A DNA stretch of 64,000 nucleotides from positions 1 through 64,000 of the forward strand of contig JAENZJ010000012.1 in the NCBI GenBank assembly GCA_016841325.1, written 5' to 3'. The notes beneath the pieces were generated by a model. The model was not told where the DNA came from, searched no databases, and was given only the letters and a program-made list of their open reading frames with translations. This document shows, in pieces, positions 28,529-37,540 of this stretch. Positions within the stretch are counted from its first letter, which is position 1; the number at the start of each line of letters is the position of its first letter. The DNA comes from Thermincola carboxydiphila (lineage in GTDB: Bacteria > Bacillota > Thermincolia > Thermincolales > UBA2595). The position numbers were made by a program, and so were the translations under genes.

Positions 28529-29050
28529 TTAATAAATAATTTCGACACTGCCTGTTTCCATTTGGGAAATCTTATAACATTCACCGGAGGCTTCACAGCG
28601 GGTACATTGCCTGGACAGTCGGTCAGCCCTGTGCAGGTATTTCCCCAGTAAAGACTTGTTTTTCGGCAGCCTGCGGTGTTCTCTGATTCCTGCAGTTATT
28701 ATTTCAATTTCTTTTTCACTGAATCCGTGTTTTTGCAATAATTCCTCACCCAATATGGCACTGGCCGTTGCATGGTCTTCTCCGTCAAAATATTCCTTCC
28801 AACGGCCTATATCATGCAAAAGAGCTGCCGTATAAATAATTTCCCTTGCCAGGCGCAGGTTAAAATCATTCTTCTCCATAAACTGCCGGATATCTCCTGT
28901 CTCCAGTAAAAGTATATAAGCAATCCTGGCGACATCCACCAGATGTTGAAAAGAATGTCCGCAAAACTTCCTATCCTGTTCAGCAGCCGTATTTTTGTCC
29001 AGATACCTCCTGTACAACTCGTCCTTTAATATCCTGTCAAGCCTGTCCAC
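28529..29050 (-). CDS. HD-domain phosphohydrolase with C-terminal Cys cluster
   Basis: 173 residues. The HD metal residues are visible as HSFQH near residues 32-36, HDIGRWKEY in the middle and a later D (HRADRLSR). The C-terminus has CTRCEASGEC, four Cys-like positions that could bind zinc or a cluster. GTG at 29050 lies 6 bases after GGAGGG; the frame up to 29086 lacks a site. Substrate unknown. Upstream of the fol genes on the same strand, with a 62-base gap. Confidence 0.8.
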   Translation of the reverse strand: MDRLDRILKDELYRRYLDKNTAAEQDRKFCGHSFQHLVDVARIAYILLLETGDIRQFMEKNDFNLRLAREIIYTAALLHDIGRWKEYFDGEDHATASAILGEELLQKHGFSEKEIEIITAGIREHRRLPKNKSLLGKYLHRADRLSRQCTRCEASGECYKISQMETGSVEIIY

Positions 29051-29125
29051 TGGCCTCCCTCCGTTACGGTGCGGCGGTATCGCCACCTTACATGTTAATT
29101 TGGCTGCGCCGGTTACCCTTAATTA

Positions 29126-29160
29126 AATCGGGGAGGTTTGCCTGACAAACCTCCCCGATT
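29126..29160 (-). terminator. Terminator of fhs
   Basis: A perfect 15-bp stem around the loop CCTGA, ending on the minus strand in GATTTAATTAA. Just after the fhs stop. Confidence 0.85.
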
Positions 29161-29172
29161 ATATCAACTTTT

Positions 29173-30948
29173 TTAGAACAATCCGCTTACTTCACCGGTT
29201 TCAGTGTCAACATCAATCCTTCTGTAAGCCGGGTCGGAAGCAGTTCCAGGCATCAGGCTGATATCTCCAGCCATCGGGCAAAGGAACTTGGCGCCGCTGT
29301 AGACGAGTACGTCACGGATCGGCAGAGTCCAGCCCTTGGGTACACCCTTCAGAGTCGGGTCATGAGACAGACTCAGGTGGGTCTTAACCATCATTGTCTG
29401 GAAGTCAGCGAAGGCAGGATCAGATTCGAATCTCTTGGCCTTGGCCTCAGCTGCAGGTGCCCAGTTAACACCATCTGCACCGTATACTTCCTTGGCAATC
29501 GTTTCTACGCGCTGGCGGAGAGGCATTTCAAGCGGATACAGCGGTTTGTAATTGGAGGGTTCGTTACATGCATCCATAACAACATCAGCCAGCTCAGCTG
29601 CACCTTCACCACCATACATCCAGTGGTCAGACCTGGCAACCCGAACGCCATACTCCTTACATTTTTGCCTGATTAGATCAATTTCTTTGTCAGTATCAGT
29701 GTAGAAACTGTTGATACATACAACCGGAACGATTCCGGATTTCTTGACCACATCGACCATGTGGAACAGGTTCTCGCAGCCCTTCTCGACAAGGTCGAGG
29801 TTCTCCTGGGTATATTCGGCCGGCAGCGGACGTCCAGGGGCAACAGCCGGGCCGCCGCCATGCATCTTGAGAGCGCGGATGGTGGCTACGATTACGGATA
29901 CGTTAGGAATATTGCCACTTAAGCGGCATTTTACGTTCCAGAACTTCTCGAAACCTATATCGGCAGCAAAACCGGACTCAGTTACCACATAATCAAACAG
30001 CTTCAGACCGAGGCGGTCGGAAATGATGGAGTTCTGACCAATTGCGATATTAGCAAACGGACCTGCATGGATAAGTACAGGCTGGCCTTCAACAGAGTAG
30101 CAAAGAGTCGGGTTGATGGTATTCCGCATCCAGGCACACATTGCGCCGGCTACATCCAGGTCAGAGGTAGTGACAGGTTTACCGGTCCGGTCATAAGCAA
30201 CGGTAATCTTGCCGAGACGATCCCTCAGGTCAGCGAGGTCACGGGAAACGGCGAGAATAGCCATTAACTCGGAACCAACAGCGATCCCGAACCGTGACGG
30301 CATCGGATAACCGTCCTTCTTGCCGCCAAGACCGATCATGATATTCCGTAGAGATTGGGCACAGAAGTCAATTACCCAGCCCATTTCCATATTTTTCGGG
30401 TCTATATCCAGACGCCTCAGGCCACGCTTGGAGAGTTCTTCATCAGTGTAGTTGCACTCATGCTGGTAGCGGGAAGTTGCAGCCACCATAGCGAGGTTAT
30501 GAGCATTCATAATATCATTGATATCCCCGGTCAGGCCAAGGGAAAACTCGGTCATTGGAATAAGCAGAGCGTTTCCGCCGCCTGCTGCAGTACCTTTTAC
30601 GTTCATTGTAGGACCGCCGGAAGGCTGACGCAGCGCGCCACCGACATTCATGCCTTTAACCCCAAGGCCCTGAATCAATCCCATGGATACGGTTGTTTTG
30701 CCTTCTCCAAGAGGAGTCGGGGTGATAGCGGTAACTTCGATATACTTGCCGTCGGGCTTATCCTTCAGGCGGTTCATAATTTTAAGGAAGTCAAGCTTCG
30801 GGGTCTTTCCGAAAGGGATTACTTCATCTTTTTGAAGCCCCAGCTTTTCAACCCACTCATCCGGAGTAGGCAGATACTTTTCAGCCTCTTGGGCAATTTG
30901 GTAATCCTTAAACTTTGTCGGGTCCATTGATCTCGGATTGTAAGGCAT
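29173..30948 (-). CDS. fhs: Formate-tetrahydrofolate ligase
   Basis: ATP-dependent synthesis of 10-formyl-THF, an entry step of the methyl branch of the Wood-Ljungdahl pathway. 591 residues with P-loop [43 protein letters not shown] and [12 protein letters not shown]. It has extra N-terminal residues compared with the usual 555-560. ATG preceded by AAGGGAG. It stands alone between its terminator and a 400-base upstream gap. Fits an acetogenic or CO-using lifestyle together with cooS at 61-63 kb. Confidence 0.96.
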   Translation of the reverse strand: MPYNPRSMDPTKFKDYQIAQEAEKYLPTPDEWVEKLGLQKDEVIPFGKTPKLDFLKIMNRLKDKPDGKYIEVTAITPTPLGEGKTTVSMGLIQGLGVKGMNVGGALRQPSGGPTMNVKGTAAGGGNALLIPMTEFSLGLTGDINDIMNAHNLAMVAATSRYQHECNYTDEELSKRGLRRLDIDPKNMEMGWVIDFCAQSLRNIMIGLGGKKDGYPMPSRFGIAVGSELMAILAVSRDLADLRDRLGKITVAYDRTGKPVTTSDLDVAGAMCAWMRNTINPTLCYSVEGQPVLIHAGPFANIAIGQNSIISDRLGLKLFDYVVTESGFAADIGFEKFWNVKCRLSGNIPNVSVIVATIRALKMHGGGPAVAPGRPLPAEYTQENLDLVEKGCENLFHMVDVVKKSGIVPVVCINSFYTDTDKEIDLIRQKCKEYGVRVARSDHWMYGGEGAAELADVVMDACNEPSNYKPLYPLEMPLRQRVETIAKEVYGADGVNWAPAAEAKAKRFESDPAFADFQTMMVKTHLSLSHDPTLKGVPKGWTLPIRDVLVYSGAKFLCPMAGDISLMPGTASDPAYRRIDVDTETGEVSGLF

Positions 30949-31350
30949 TTAAATAATCCTCTCCCTTCAGTTGTTTATGATTTTGATTTAAAAGTTTACA
31001 CAACTCCCTGGTTTAAAACTGCTCTAAACGACCAACCTCCTTTTACTTAATTAGATATCTTGTATCATACGGCAGCCTGCTTTTACTTGTATAATGACTG
31101 CCTGCCATTCAGGGTAATTTCCCCTGGAGAACAGCTTATGAAAACAATCACAATCCCATTCCCACTATAATGGAACAAAGAAACTTTAACTCGGTTTATA
31201 CATATTCGCGACTTTTATAAAAACTCCTGCCAATAAAGACAAAATATTTAAAAAATTAGTACTCTTGACTCTGGCGGGACTTTTATCCTCCATATCCACT
31301 CTCTTGCATAATCCACCCTAAAGCATATGTATACTTGTTCCATTACAGAA
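30949..31350. other. Intergenic stretch upstream of fhs
   Basis: 402 bases without a gene between fhs and the thioesterase gene. The fhs ribosome site is at its left end. I saw no convincing sigma-A promoter or riboswitch, although one of these must drive fhs. Confidence 0.5.
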
Positions 31351-31752
31351 CTACTGCCGGGAACCCTTTTCAGTAATTTTTTTCATGAACTTCTCGGTAT
31401 TTATAACAAACCTTTCATGAATTCCTTCACCTATCTTGTCAACCTTGTCAAAAGCCTCAACCCTAAATACCAGCCTCTTACCATCAATCTCAATAAGCTC
31501 TGATCTGGCTGTCACTTCCATGCCAACAGGAGTAGCTGCACTATGAGTTGTACTGATTTTAATCCCTACTGTGGTACTTCCCTCGGAAAGGTAAGGAGCA
31601 ACCGAGGACAATGCCGCATTCTCCATCAGGGCTACCATTGCCGGTGTGGCAAAAACGGGTACACCCCCGCTCCCATGTGATACCGCAGTATCCTTTTCAG
31701 CCACCGTTAGCCTGGCCTCTCCCAGAAGCCCGGTCTGTAAAGATGCTGTCAT
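31351..31752 (-). CDS. FlK-type hotdog thioesterase
   Basis: 133 residues related to fluoroacetyl-CoA thioesterase FlK. T36, E44 and H70 (in VFATPAMVALMEN and STTHSA) have the same spacing (8 and 26) as the FlK catalytic triad T42/E50/H76. Bacterial relatives are usually of unknown acyl-CoA specificity; fluoroacetate is not implied. Single gene, ATG after GGAGGTGC. Confidence 0.85.
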   Translation of the reverse strand: MTASLQTGLLGEARLTVAEKDTAVSHGSGGVPVFATPAMVALMENAALSSVAPYLSEGSTTVGIKISTTHSAATPVGMEVTARSELIEIDGKRLVFRVEAFDKVDKIGEGIHERFVINTEKFMKKITEKGSRQ

Positions 31753-32021
31753 AATCGCACCTCCTCCGCTGTAATCTTATTTCTTATTGACTATATTAAA
31801 GTCAGGTAAAGTAAAATTCGGTGTCATTGGTAAAATTCCTGCTAAAAACAATAAATTAGTTAATCCATCCATTATTTTTCCATACTTAGAAAGGAAGTAC
31901 AAATGCTTTGTATAAAGCAGGAATTTTATCCTGCCTGTAGAAAGAATAATAACTCAACTTATTATGAAACTTTGTCCAATATTCTATAATTTTTCCAATA
32001 CTGTATTAAAGGAGGATTGTA

Positions 32022-32249
32022 ATGCGTATAAACTATTCAATCAGTGACCCCCACCGGGAAAAAGATTTCTATTTCGAGAAATATATGTGTCCCTTTTGCC
32101 CTACCTCAATGGATACACCCGGAGAACTGACAATTGCAGTTGAAAAATCGACCTTAAAGGTCGCCTGGACAGAATGCACCAAGGGTTATGCTAACTGCTG
32201 CGCCATTGCAGAACTCCATGCCAAATTAATAGTATCTGAACCCCATTAA
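32022..32249 (+). CDS. Small Cys-rich protein with CPFC motif
   Basis: 75 residues, not recognised. CPFC (23-26) plus C52 and C59-C60 suggest a thioredoxin-like or metal-binding role. Excellent ribosome site (AAAGGAGG) and ATG make it a real gene despite its size. No signal peptide or membrane segment. The 270 bases upstream hold no other clear gene. Confidence 0.65.
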   Translation: MRINYSISDPHREKDFYFEKYMCPFCPTSMDTPGELTIAVEKSTLKVAWTECTKGYANCCAIAELHAKLIVSEPH

Positions 32250-32301
32250 CTTTAATTTGGCAATTGATTCCAAGAAATCATGTTGTAGCATCTCGTAAAC
32301 A

Positions 32302-32351
32302 GATTTCTTGTCGTCAGGTGGAGTTTGGACTCCACCTGACGACAAGAAATC
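32302..32351. repeat. Perfect 23-bp palindrome
   Basis: Positions 32302-32324 and 32329-32351 are exact inverted copies around TTGG. Much longer and more perfect than the terminators here, and not followed by a T tract. Confidence 0.9.
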
Positions 32352-32428
32352 GTTATCCAGGAGCTTAGCGCCGCTTATCTCCACCCTGACGAGGTGGGAG
32401 TCTTAGCAGCGGTTAGCTATCGGATAAA
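32352..32428. repeat. Second, imperfect long hairpin next to the palindrome
   Basis: TATCC (about 32354) pairs with GGATA (about 32421). Inside, AGCT/AGCT, CGC/GCG and CTCCACC/GTGGGAG pairs flank the loop CTGACGAG. Together with the 23-bp palindrome it forms a compact block between a small gene and ndk. It could be a MITE, an IS200/IS605 end remnant or a structured RNA. Confidence 0.6.
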
Positions 32429-32434
32429 TATTAA

Positions 32435-32468
32435 AAAAACAGCAGCTCTTTACAGATCTGCTGTTTTT
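32435..32468 (-). terminator. Terminator of ndk
   Basis: AAAAACAGCAG and CTGCTGTTTTT form an 11-bp stem; on the minus strand a run of seven T follows. Symmetrical enough to also stop plus-strand transcripts. Confidence 0.85.
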
Positions 32469-32490
32469 ATTTTGTCATTATTTTTTTTTA

Positions 32491-32940
32491 TTATTCGTAA
32501 ATCCACTTATCAAGCACCATCTGATACTCACAAAGTTCCTGGTCCGTAAAATAAATGGCTATTTCTCTGGCTGCGCTGTCAACAGAATCTGAGCCATGAA
32601 TTACATTTCGGCCGACTTCAATGGCATAATCGCCCCTGATAGTTCCCGGACCTGCATTAGCCGGGTTAGTGGCTCCGTTCATAGCCCGCACTGTACTGAC
32701 CACATTTTTGCCTTCCAGCACCACAGCTACTACCGGACCTGATGTTATATAAGATGCCAGGGCTTCAAAAAAGGGTTTGCCAATATGTTCCTCATAATGT
32801 TTTTCTGCCATCGCCCTGTCCAGTTGAAGCATTTTCAGTCCTACTATCTTAAAACCCTTTTTCTCAAAACGCGAGATTATTTCTCCCACCAGATTTCGCT
32901 GTACACCATCTGGCTTAATCATTACATAAGTTCTTTCCAA
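32491..32940 (-). CDS. ndk: Nucleoside diphosphate kinase
   Basis: Exchanges phosphates between nucleoside di- and triphosphates through a phospho-His. 149 residues; the active-site His is in NVIHGSDS, with the N-terminal [13 protein letters not shown] and the [18 protein letters not shown] segment. TTG at 32940 has AGGAGGG 8 bases upstream and gives the standard N-terminus; the upstream TTG at 32964 does not. Confidence 0.96.
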   Translation of the reverse strand: MERTYVMIKPDGVQRNLVGEIISRFEKKGFKIVGLKMLQLDRAMAEKHYEEHIGKPFFEALASYITSGPVVAVVLEGKNVVSTVRAMNGATNPANAGPGTIRGDYAIEVGRNVIHGSDSVDSAAREIAIYFTDQELCEYQMVLDKWIYE

Positions 32941-32974
32941 TTTAGGTTCCCTCCTGAACGCCAATTTGATAATC

Positions 32975-34996
32975 TTATTCTTTATCCGGGTTATTATTAT
33001 TGTTTTCCGCTTCTTTGTTGAATTTAATTTCGGGGACTTTATCTTCTGAAGGGACGCTGCCTTTGCTGTCAGCTGCAGTCATGCCGTCAGCTGACTCCTG
33101 CTTGTTTTGACCCTTGTTAAGAACTGTCCTGTCCCTTTCCTGTTCATGTTCCTTGGCGAGCCTTTCCTGTCTGACTTCTGCTACGGTCTTGTTTTCTATC
33201 AAAGCCGTAAATTCGTCAGAATCAAGAGTCTCTTTATCCATCAGGGTATTTGCTATAAGATGAAGTTTGTCAATGCTGTCCTTCAGGAGTTGTTCCGCTT
33301 TACTGTAACAACCGTCAATTATCTTGCGGACTTCCTTGTCAATAGCGGAGGCAACTTCTTCACTATAATTCCGGTCCCTGGCAATATCACGCCCCAGGAA
33401 GACCTGTTCGGTTTTCTTGCCCAGTGTCAGGGGACCGATTTCTTCGCTCATACCATATTCCATTATCATCTTACGGGCTATGGCGGTAGCCCTCTCCAGG
33501 TCATTCTGTGCCCCGGTACTGACATCACCCAGTACCAGGCTTTCAGCCACACGGCCCCCAAGCAGGACAACAATCTCATCAAGCAGCATGGACCTGGTGC
33601 GATAGTACCTGTCTTCGGTCGGGAGGATCAGTGTATAGCCCCCGGCACGGCCCCGGGGTATAATTGATACCTTGTGGACCGGATCGGTATCAGGCAGGAG
33701 TGTGCTCACAAGTGCATGTCCGGCTTCATGATAGGAAACCAGTTTCTTTTCCTTATCACTGATTACCTTTGATTTTTTCTCAGGGCCGGCAACTACCCTC
33801 TCTATGGAATCTTCCATCTCAGCCATCCCGATCTGCTTTTTATTTCGCCTGGCAGCCAGTAGAGCGGCCTCGTTGACCATGTTAGCCAGGTCAGCCCCAG
33901 TGAATCCGGGAGTCCTTCTGGCCAGTACTGACAGGTCCACATCACCGGCAAGGGGTTTACCTTTAATATGTACCTGTAATATCTCCTGGCGTCCCGATAT
34001 GTCAGGGACATCCACAACTATCTGCCTGTCAAAACGTCCTGGCCTTAAAAGCGCCGGGTCAAGAATGTCCGGCCTGTTAGTAGCCGCAATAATGATAATA
34101 CCCTCATTGGGGCTGAAGCCATCCATCTCAACCAGTAACTGGTTCAAGGTCTGCTCACGTTCGTCATGGCCCCCGCCCAGTCCGGCCCCACGCTGGCGGC
34201 CGACGGCATCAATCTCATCAATAAACACTATACAGGGTGAATTTTTCTTGGCCTGTTCAAAAAGGTCACGGACTCTGGATGCACCAACACCAACAAACAT
34301 TTCCACAAAGTCGGAACCGCTGATACTAAAAAACGGTACCCCGGCCTCCCCGGCAACAGCTCTTGCCAGGAGTGTCTTACCTGTTCCCGGCGAGCCAAAC
34401 AGAAGTACTCCTTTGGGAATTTTGGCACCCAGTTCATTAAATTTCTTCGGATGCTTCAGAAATTCAACAACTTCTTCAAGTTCCTGTTTAACTTCATCCG
34501 CACCGGCAACATCTTCAAAAGTGACCCTCTTTTTATCGTCAGAATGAAGCCGGGCCCTGCTTTTCCCAAATGACATAACCCGGTTACCGCCGCCCTGGGT
34601 CTGGTTAAGCATAAAGAACACAATTCCTATCAGCAATAATATAGGCAGAAAGTTAATAAACAGATTTGTCCACCACGGAGCCTTTGGTGCTGGCTTGTAA
34701 GACACCTTTACCTTTTCCTTCTGACTCCTCAGTATCTCAGCTATCTCATCCATTTCTTCAACAGACCCTATGGATGTAAACTGCTTTCCGTCCCTGAACT
34801 CACCTGTTATATTAGTAACCTGTTCTTCAGGTTGAATACTTATTTGCGCAATCGTACCCTTTTGGATTTGTTCATACAATTCATCACTGGTAAGTTCTGT
34901 CACAGGCGTTTGTGCCGGGGAAGTGTACCTTATAATAGCTACTGCCAGAACAACAATTAACAGGTATATGCTCAGATTTTTAAAGATACGGTTCAT
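32975..34996 (-). CDS. ftsH: ATP-dependent zinc metalloprotease FtsH
   Basis: Membrane-anchored hexameric AAA protease that degrades misfolded and regulatory proteins. 673 residues: TM1 (about 7-24), an extracytoplasmic domain, TM2 (about 105-125), the AAA module with [19 protein letters not shown] and the second region of homology ([18 protein letters not shown]), and the zinc site HEAGH with a later Asp. The C-terminal tail after about 610 is charged and low-complexity (NNNNNPDKE at the end). ATG at 34996 after GGAGAGGGG. Own promoter at 35046-35074. Confidence 0.97.
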   Translation of the reverse strand: MNRIFKNLSIYLLIVVLAVAIIRYTSPAQTPVTELTSDELYEQIQKGTIAQISIQPEEQVTNITGEFRDGKQFTSIGSVEEMDEIAEILRSQKEKVKVSYKPAPKAPWWTNLFINFLPILLLIGIVFFMLNQTQGGGNRVMSFGKSRARLHSDDKKRVTFEDVAGADEVKQELEEVVEFLKHPKKFNELGAKIPKGVLLFGSPGTGKTLLARAVAGEAGVPFFSISGSDFVEMFVGVGASRVRDLFEQAKKNSPCIVFIDEIDAVGRQRGAGLGGGHDEREQTLNQLLVEMDGFSPNEGIIIIAATNRPDILDPALLRPGRFDRQIVVDVPDISGRQEILQVHIKGKPLAGDVDLSVLARRTPGFTGADLANMVNEAALLAARRNKKQIGMAEMEDSIERVVAGPEKKSKVISDKEKKLVSYHEAGHALVSTLLPDTDPVHKVSIIPRGRAGGYTLILPTEDRYYRTRSMLLDEIVVLLGGRVAESLVLGDVSTGAQNDLERATAIARKMIMEYGMSEEIGPLTLGKKTEQVFLGRDIARDRNYSEEVASAIDKEVRKIIDGCYSKAEQLLKDSIDKLHLIANTLMDKETLDSDEFTALIENKTVAEVRQERLAKEHEQERDRTVLNKGQNKQESADGMTAADSKGSVPSEDKVPEIKFNKEAENNNNNPDKE

Positions 34997-35045
34997 CACT
35001 TCACCCCTCTCCAATTAAAGGATCCAAAAGTAATTATACTCAGTA

Positions 35046-35074
35046 ATTGTAACATAAAACATTTTTCTTTTCAA
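35046..35074 (-). promoter_or_regulatory. Promoter of ftsH
   Basis: Minus strand TTGAAA (35074-35069), 17 bases, TACAAT (35051-35046). The -35 overlaps the tilS stop. Confidence 0.7.
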
Positions 35075-36477
35075 TTTTGTTTTTTGACATTTCTGATTAA
35101 TTTCAGCCTAAGGGCTCTCTTGGTCCCGGGTGTGGCTGCCCACCTCCGGTCTGCCCTCATTCCGGCAATCCAAATTATCTTCCCGTCTGAAGTAACCAGC
35201 ACCGGATACCTGTTGCGTTCCCTGCGGGGGATTTTGCAGTCAATAAAAAACTTCTTCAATTTTTTGGAACCGCTGAACCCGGACGGATAAAACCGGTCGC
35301 CGGACTTCCGGTTGCGTACATTAATAGGAAGGCCAACTTTGTCCAAATCAATGATAATCTCATCAGGGTCCTGTTGTCCGGAACAAAAGCCTCCTTTTGT
35401 TTGTTCTGCTATGATACTGTCACCGGTTTCCGGAATAGAAGTAACTCCCGGAACCGTTAACTGATATAAAAAATCAGGTGCTGCCCCGATATCAGCAAAC
35501 CTATACAGGCTGATCCTCTGATAGCCTTTCTCCAGCTTTACCGAACCAGGCATGTCAAATACTGAACCCGTCCCGCTCCGGACAATAAGTTCAATTGCGG
35601 CAGCAAGGTTGACAAAGGCAATGTTATGTTTACTCCCTGTAAGGGTTGCCCATCCTCGGCGAATGATTCTTCGCTGCATTACCCGGGGAATTTCAAGAAA
35701 CTTTTTCAGGTCAAGGCTAATCAGGTCATCCCTGGCTTCCAGGCAAACCTCCCGCCAATATCCCTCGGTTACATCTTCCAGATAGGCTTCTTCTTCTCTG
35801 AAAATATCACTGGTCCTTACTAGGGTTTCAATTAAGTTATGATTATATTCCTTTTCAAGCAGAGGTATTAACTCAAGGCGGATCCTGTTTCTGGTATAGA
35901 CATTTTTGAGATTGCTACTATCTGTTCTGGTGGCCAGATTTTCCTCTCTGCAGTACTTTTCTATCAAGCCCCTGGGTATCTCAATCAGCGGCCTGGTAAC
36001 CCAGCCGTCCCGAATCGGGGGAATACCCCTCAAGCCGGCAGGACCTGTCCCTCTCAGGAAGTGATGAAGCACTGTCTCTGCCTGGTCATTGGCATTGTGA
36101 CCTGTAGCCAGTTTGTTACACCCGCATTCCCGGGCTGTTTCCGCAAAAAACCGATACCTGATTTCCCTTGCCGCTGTCTGGGCAGACTTATTCACAGCTG
36201 AAGCATAGGCCGCCACATCTTCGCTTTTGATCACTGCAGGCAGCCCCAGCCGTTCAGCAAGTATGCGCACAAATTCTGCGTCCCCGGCTGACTCCGGTCC
36301 CCGGAAACGATGGTCAAGGTGGGCAACGTAAAGTGAAATCTGAAGTTCATCCATCAATTTATGTAAAACATGAACAAGTGCCGTGGAGTCCGGGCCTCCC
36401 GATACCCCTACCAGAATGCGGTCTCCGGGCTTAAACATGCTGTATTTCTCAATAGTTGCCCTAACCTGGTCAAGCAT
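35071..36477 (-). CDS. tilS: tRNA(Ile)-lysidine synthetase
   Basis: Modifies C34 of tRNA-Ile(CAU) to lysidine so that it reads AUA. 468 residues: PP-loop GVSGGPDSTAL, HLDHRFRGPES, TGHNANDQAETVLH, and the C-terminal TilS domain (KLKKFFIDCKIPRRERNRYPVL). ATG at 36477 after GGGAGAGAGG. Unlike Bacillus, hpt does not lie between tilS and ftsH. Confidence 0.95.
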   Translation of the reverse strand: MLDQVRATIEKYSMFKPGDRILVGVSGGPDSTALVHVLHKLMDELQISLYVAHLDHRFRGPESAGDAEFVRILAERLGLPAVIKSEDVAAYASAVNKSAQTAAREIRYRFFAETARECGCNKLATGHNANDQAETVLHHFLRGTGPAGLRGIPPIRDGWVTRPLIEIPRGLIEKYCREENLATRTDSSNLKNVYTRNRIRLELIPLLEKEYNHNLIETLVRTSDIFREEEAYLEDVTEGYWREVCLEARDDLISLDLKKFLEIPRVMQRRIIRRGWATLTGSKHNIAFVNLAAAIELIVRSGTGSVFDMPGSVKLEKGYQRISLYRFADIGAAPDFLYQLTVPGVTSIPETGDSIIAEQTKGGFCSGQQDPDEIIIDLDKVGLPINVRNRKSGDRFYPSGFSGSKKLKKFFIDCKIPRRERNRYPVLVTSDGKIIWIAGMRADRRWAATPGTKRALRLKLIRNVKKQN

Positions 36478-36567
36478 TAAAAAACCTCTCTCCCTTTGGT
36501 TATCGTTTTCCATTCGACATTTACTTATCTTTTCCTGCACTAAAATGCAATTTTAATCACCACTGTT

Positions 36568-37479
36568 TTATCTGTAGTAATATGCAATACTAAGCATAAA
36601 TGAAATAATACTGACTGCTCCGACGATATTAACAAAGGCCCCTACCTCAGGACCTGATTCCGTTACCGGTAAGTCCTGGAAAATGATTTCAGGCAGGCAT
36701 TCCCGTGGTTGGGGAACTGCCCCGGCTTCCTGCTGCAAACATTTTTTAATCAGGCATCTCAGTGTAGTATCTGCAATTTTTTTGTATACCTTTGATATTA
36801 CTTTTTCAAGACTGCAATTCCCGGTCCGGCTCTGTTTGCCCAGGACCAGGGAGACCAGAAGCATCCCCAGGGAAAATATATCATACCCCTCGTCAGCAAT
36901 CCGGTCCCCAGCCCGCCAGCTGGCCCGGTCATACCCGGGTGTGTATTGCTTCAGACAGTGGCCTTTTGCACAGACGCTGCCGTAATCAATAATGTGTATC
37001 TGATCCCGGATCCGGTCAAAAATTATATTTTTGGGTTTTAAATCACCAAATATAAAGCCTGCCTTATGCAGGCAGTCGAGAAACCAGCCAACCTGTACCC
37101 CTATTGCCAGGGCACGACGGTAGTCAGTCTTCCCTACATAACTGTCAAGACTCCTGCCCTCAAAATAGTCGGTTATCAGGAAATGGAATACTACAGAGCC
37201 AAGCTGAAAATCATCCAGTTCATAAACCCCGGGTACCATATTGGTATCTTTGAGCCCGCAATTATTGTTCAAATGAACCAGAATCCGGTGCTCATGGCTT
37301 ATAACCCTGATATCGGTGGAAATCTTCATGGCCCTGAGCCTCGCCTCCCTGTCCCTGACAAGGTAGACAAGTCCGCTTCCACCGCTGCCCAGCAAGCGTA
37401 TTGCCTGATAGCGGTTTCTTTCCCAGCGCCCGGTAATTATCTGGCCTTTTTTCAAAAAAGGTTTTAACCTGGCAGACAT
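36568..37479 (-). CDS. Ser/Thr protein kinase with C-terminal membrane segment
   Basis: 303 residues. Hanks-type kinase with glycine loop LGSGGSGLVYLV, ATP-binding Lys in AMK, catalytic loop FGDLKPKNI (lacks the usual HRD start) and metal-binding IDYG in place of DFG. A single hydrophobic segment near the C-terminus (VNIVGAVSIISFMLSIAYYY) suggests tail anchoring. It lies between spoIIE and tilS, as in other Peptococcaceae, so a role in sporulation or cell-wall signalling is likely. Start codon is not certain. Confidence 0.85.
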   Translation of the reverse strand: MSARLKPFLKKGQIITGRWERNRYQAIRLLGSGGSGLVYLVRDREARLRAMKISTDIRVISHEHRILVHLNNNCGLKDTNMVPGVYELDDFQLGSVVFHFLITDYFEGRSLDSYVGKTDYRRALAIGVQVGWFLDCLHKAGFIFGDLKPKNIIFDRIRDQIHIIDYGSVCAKGHCLKQYTPGYDRASWRAGDRIADEGYDIFSLGMLLVSLVLGKQSRTGNCSLEKVISKVYKKIADTTLRCLIKKCLQQEAGAVPQPRECLPEIIFQDLPVTESGPEVGAFVNIVGAVSIISFMLSIAYYYR

Positions 37480-37540
37480 AAAAATACCCCCTTAGGGGTA
37501 AAGTTCCCAAAATATGGCTTGCTTATACCCTGGCAGGGTT

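Noticed and set aside
31351-31752. Fluoroacetate resistance
   Set aside because: The triad spacing matches FlK, but relatives are widespread and no organofluorine gene is nearby.
31903-31989. 28-codon frame with a weak ribosome site upstream of the small Cys-rich gene
   Set aside because: Could be a leader peptide, but it has low-complexity composition and no supporting feature beyond GAAAGGAAG.
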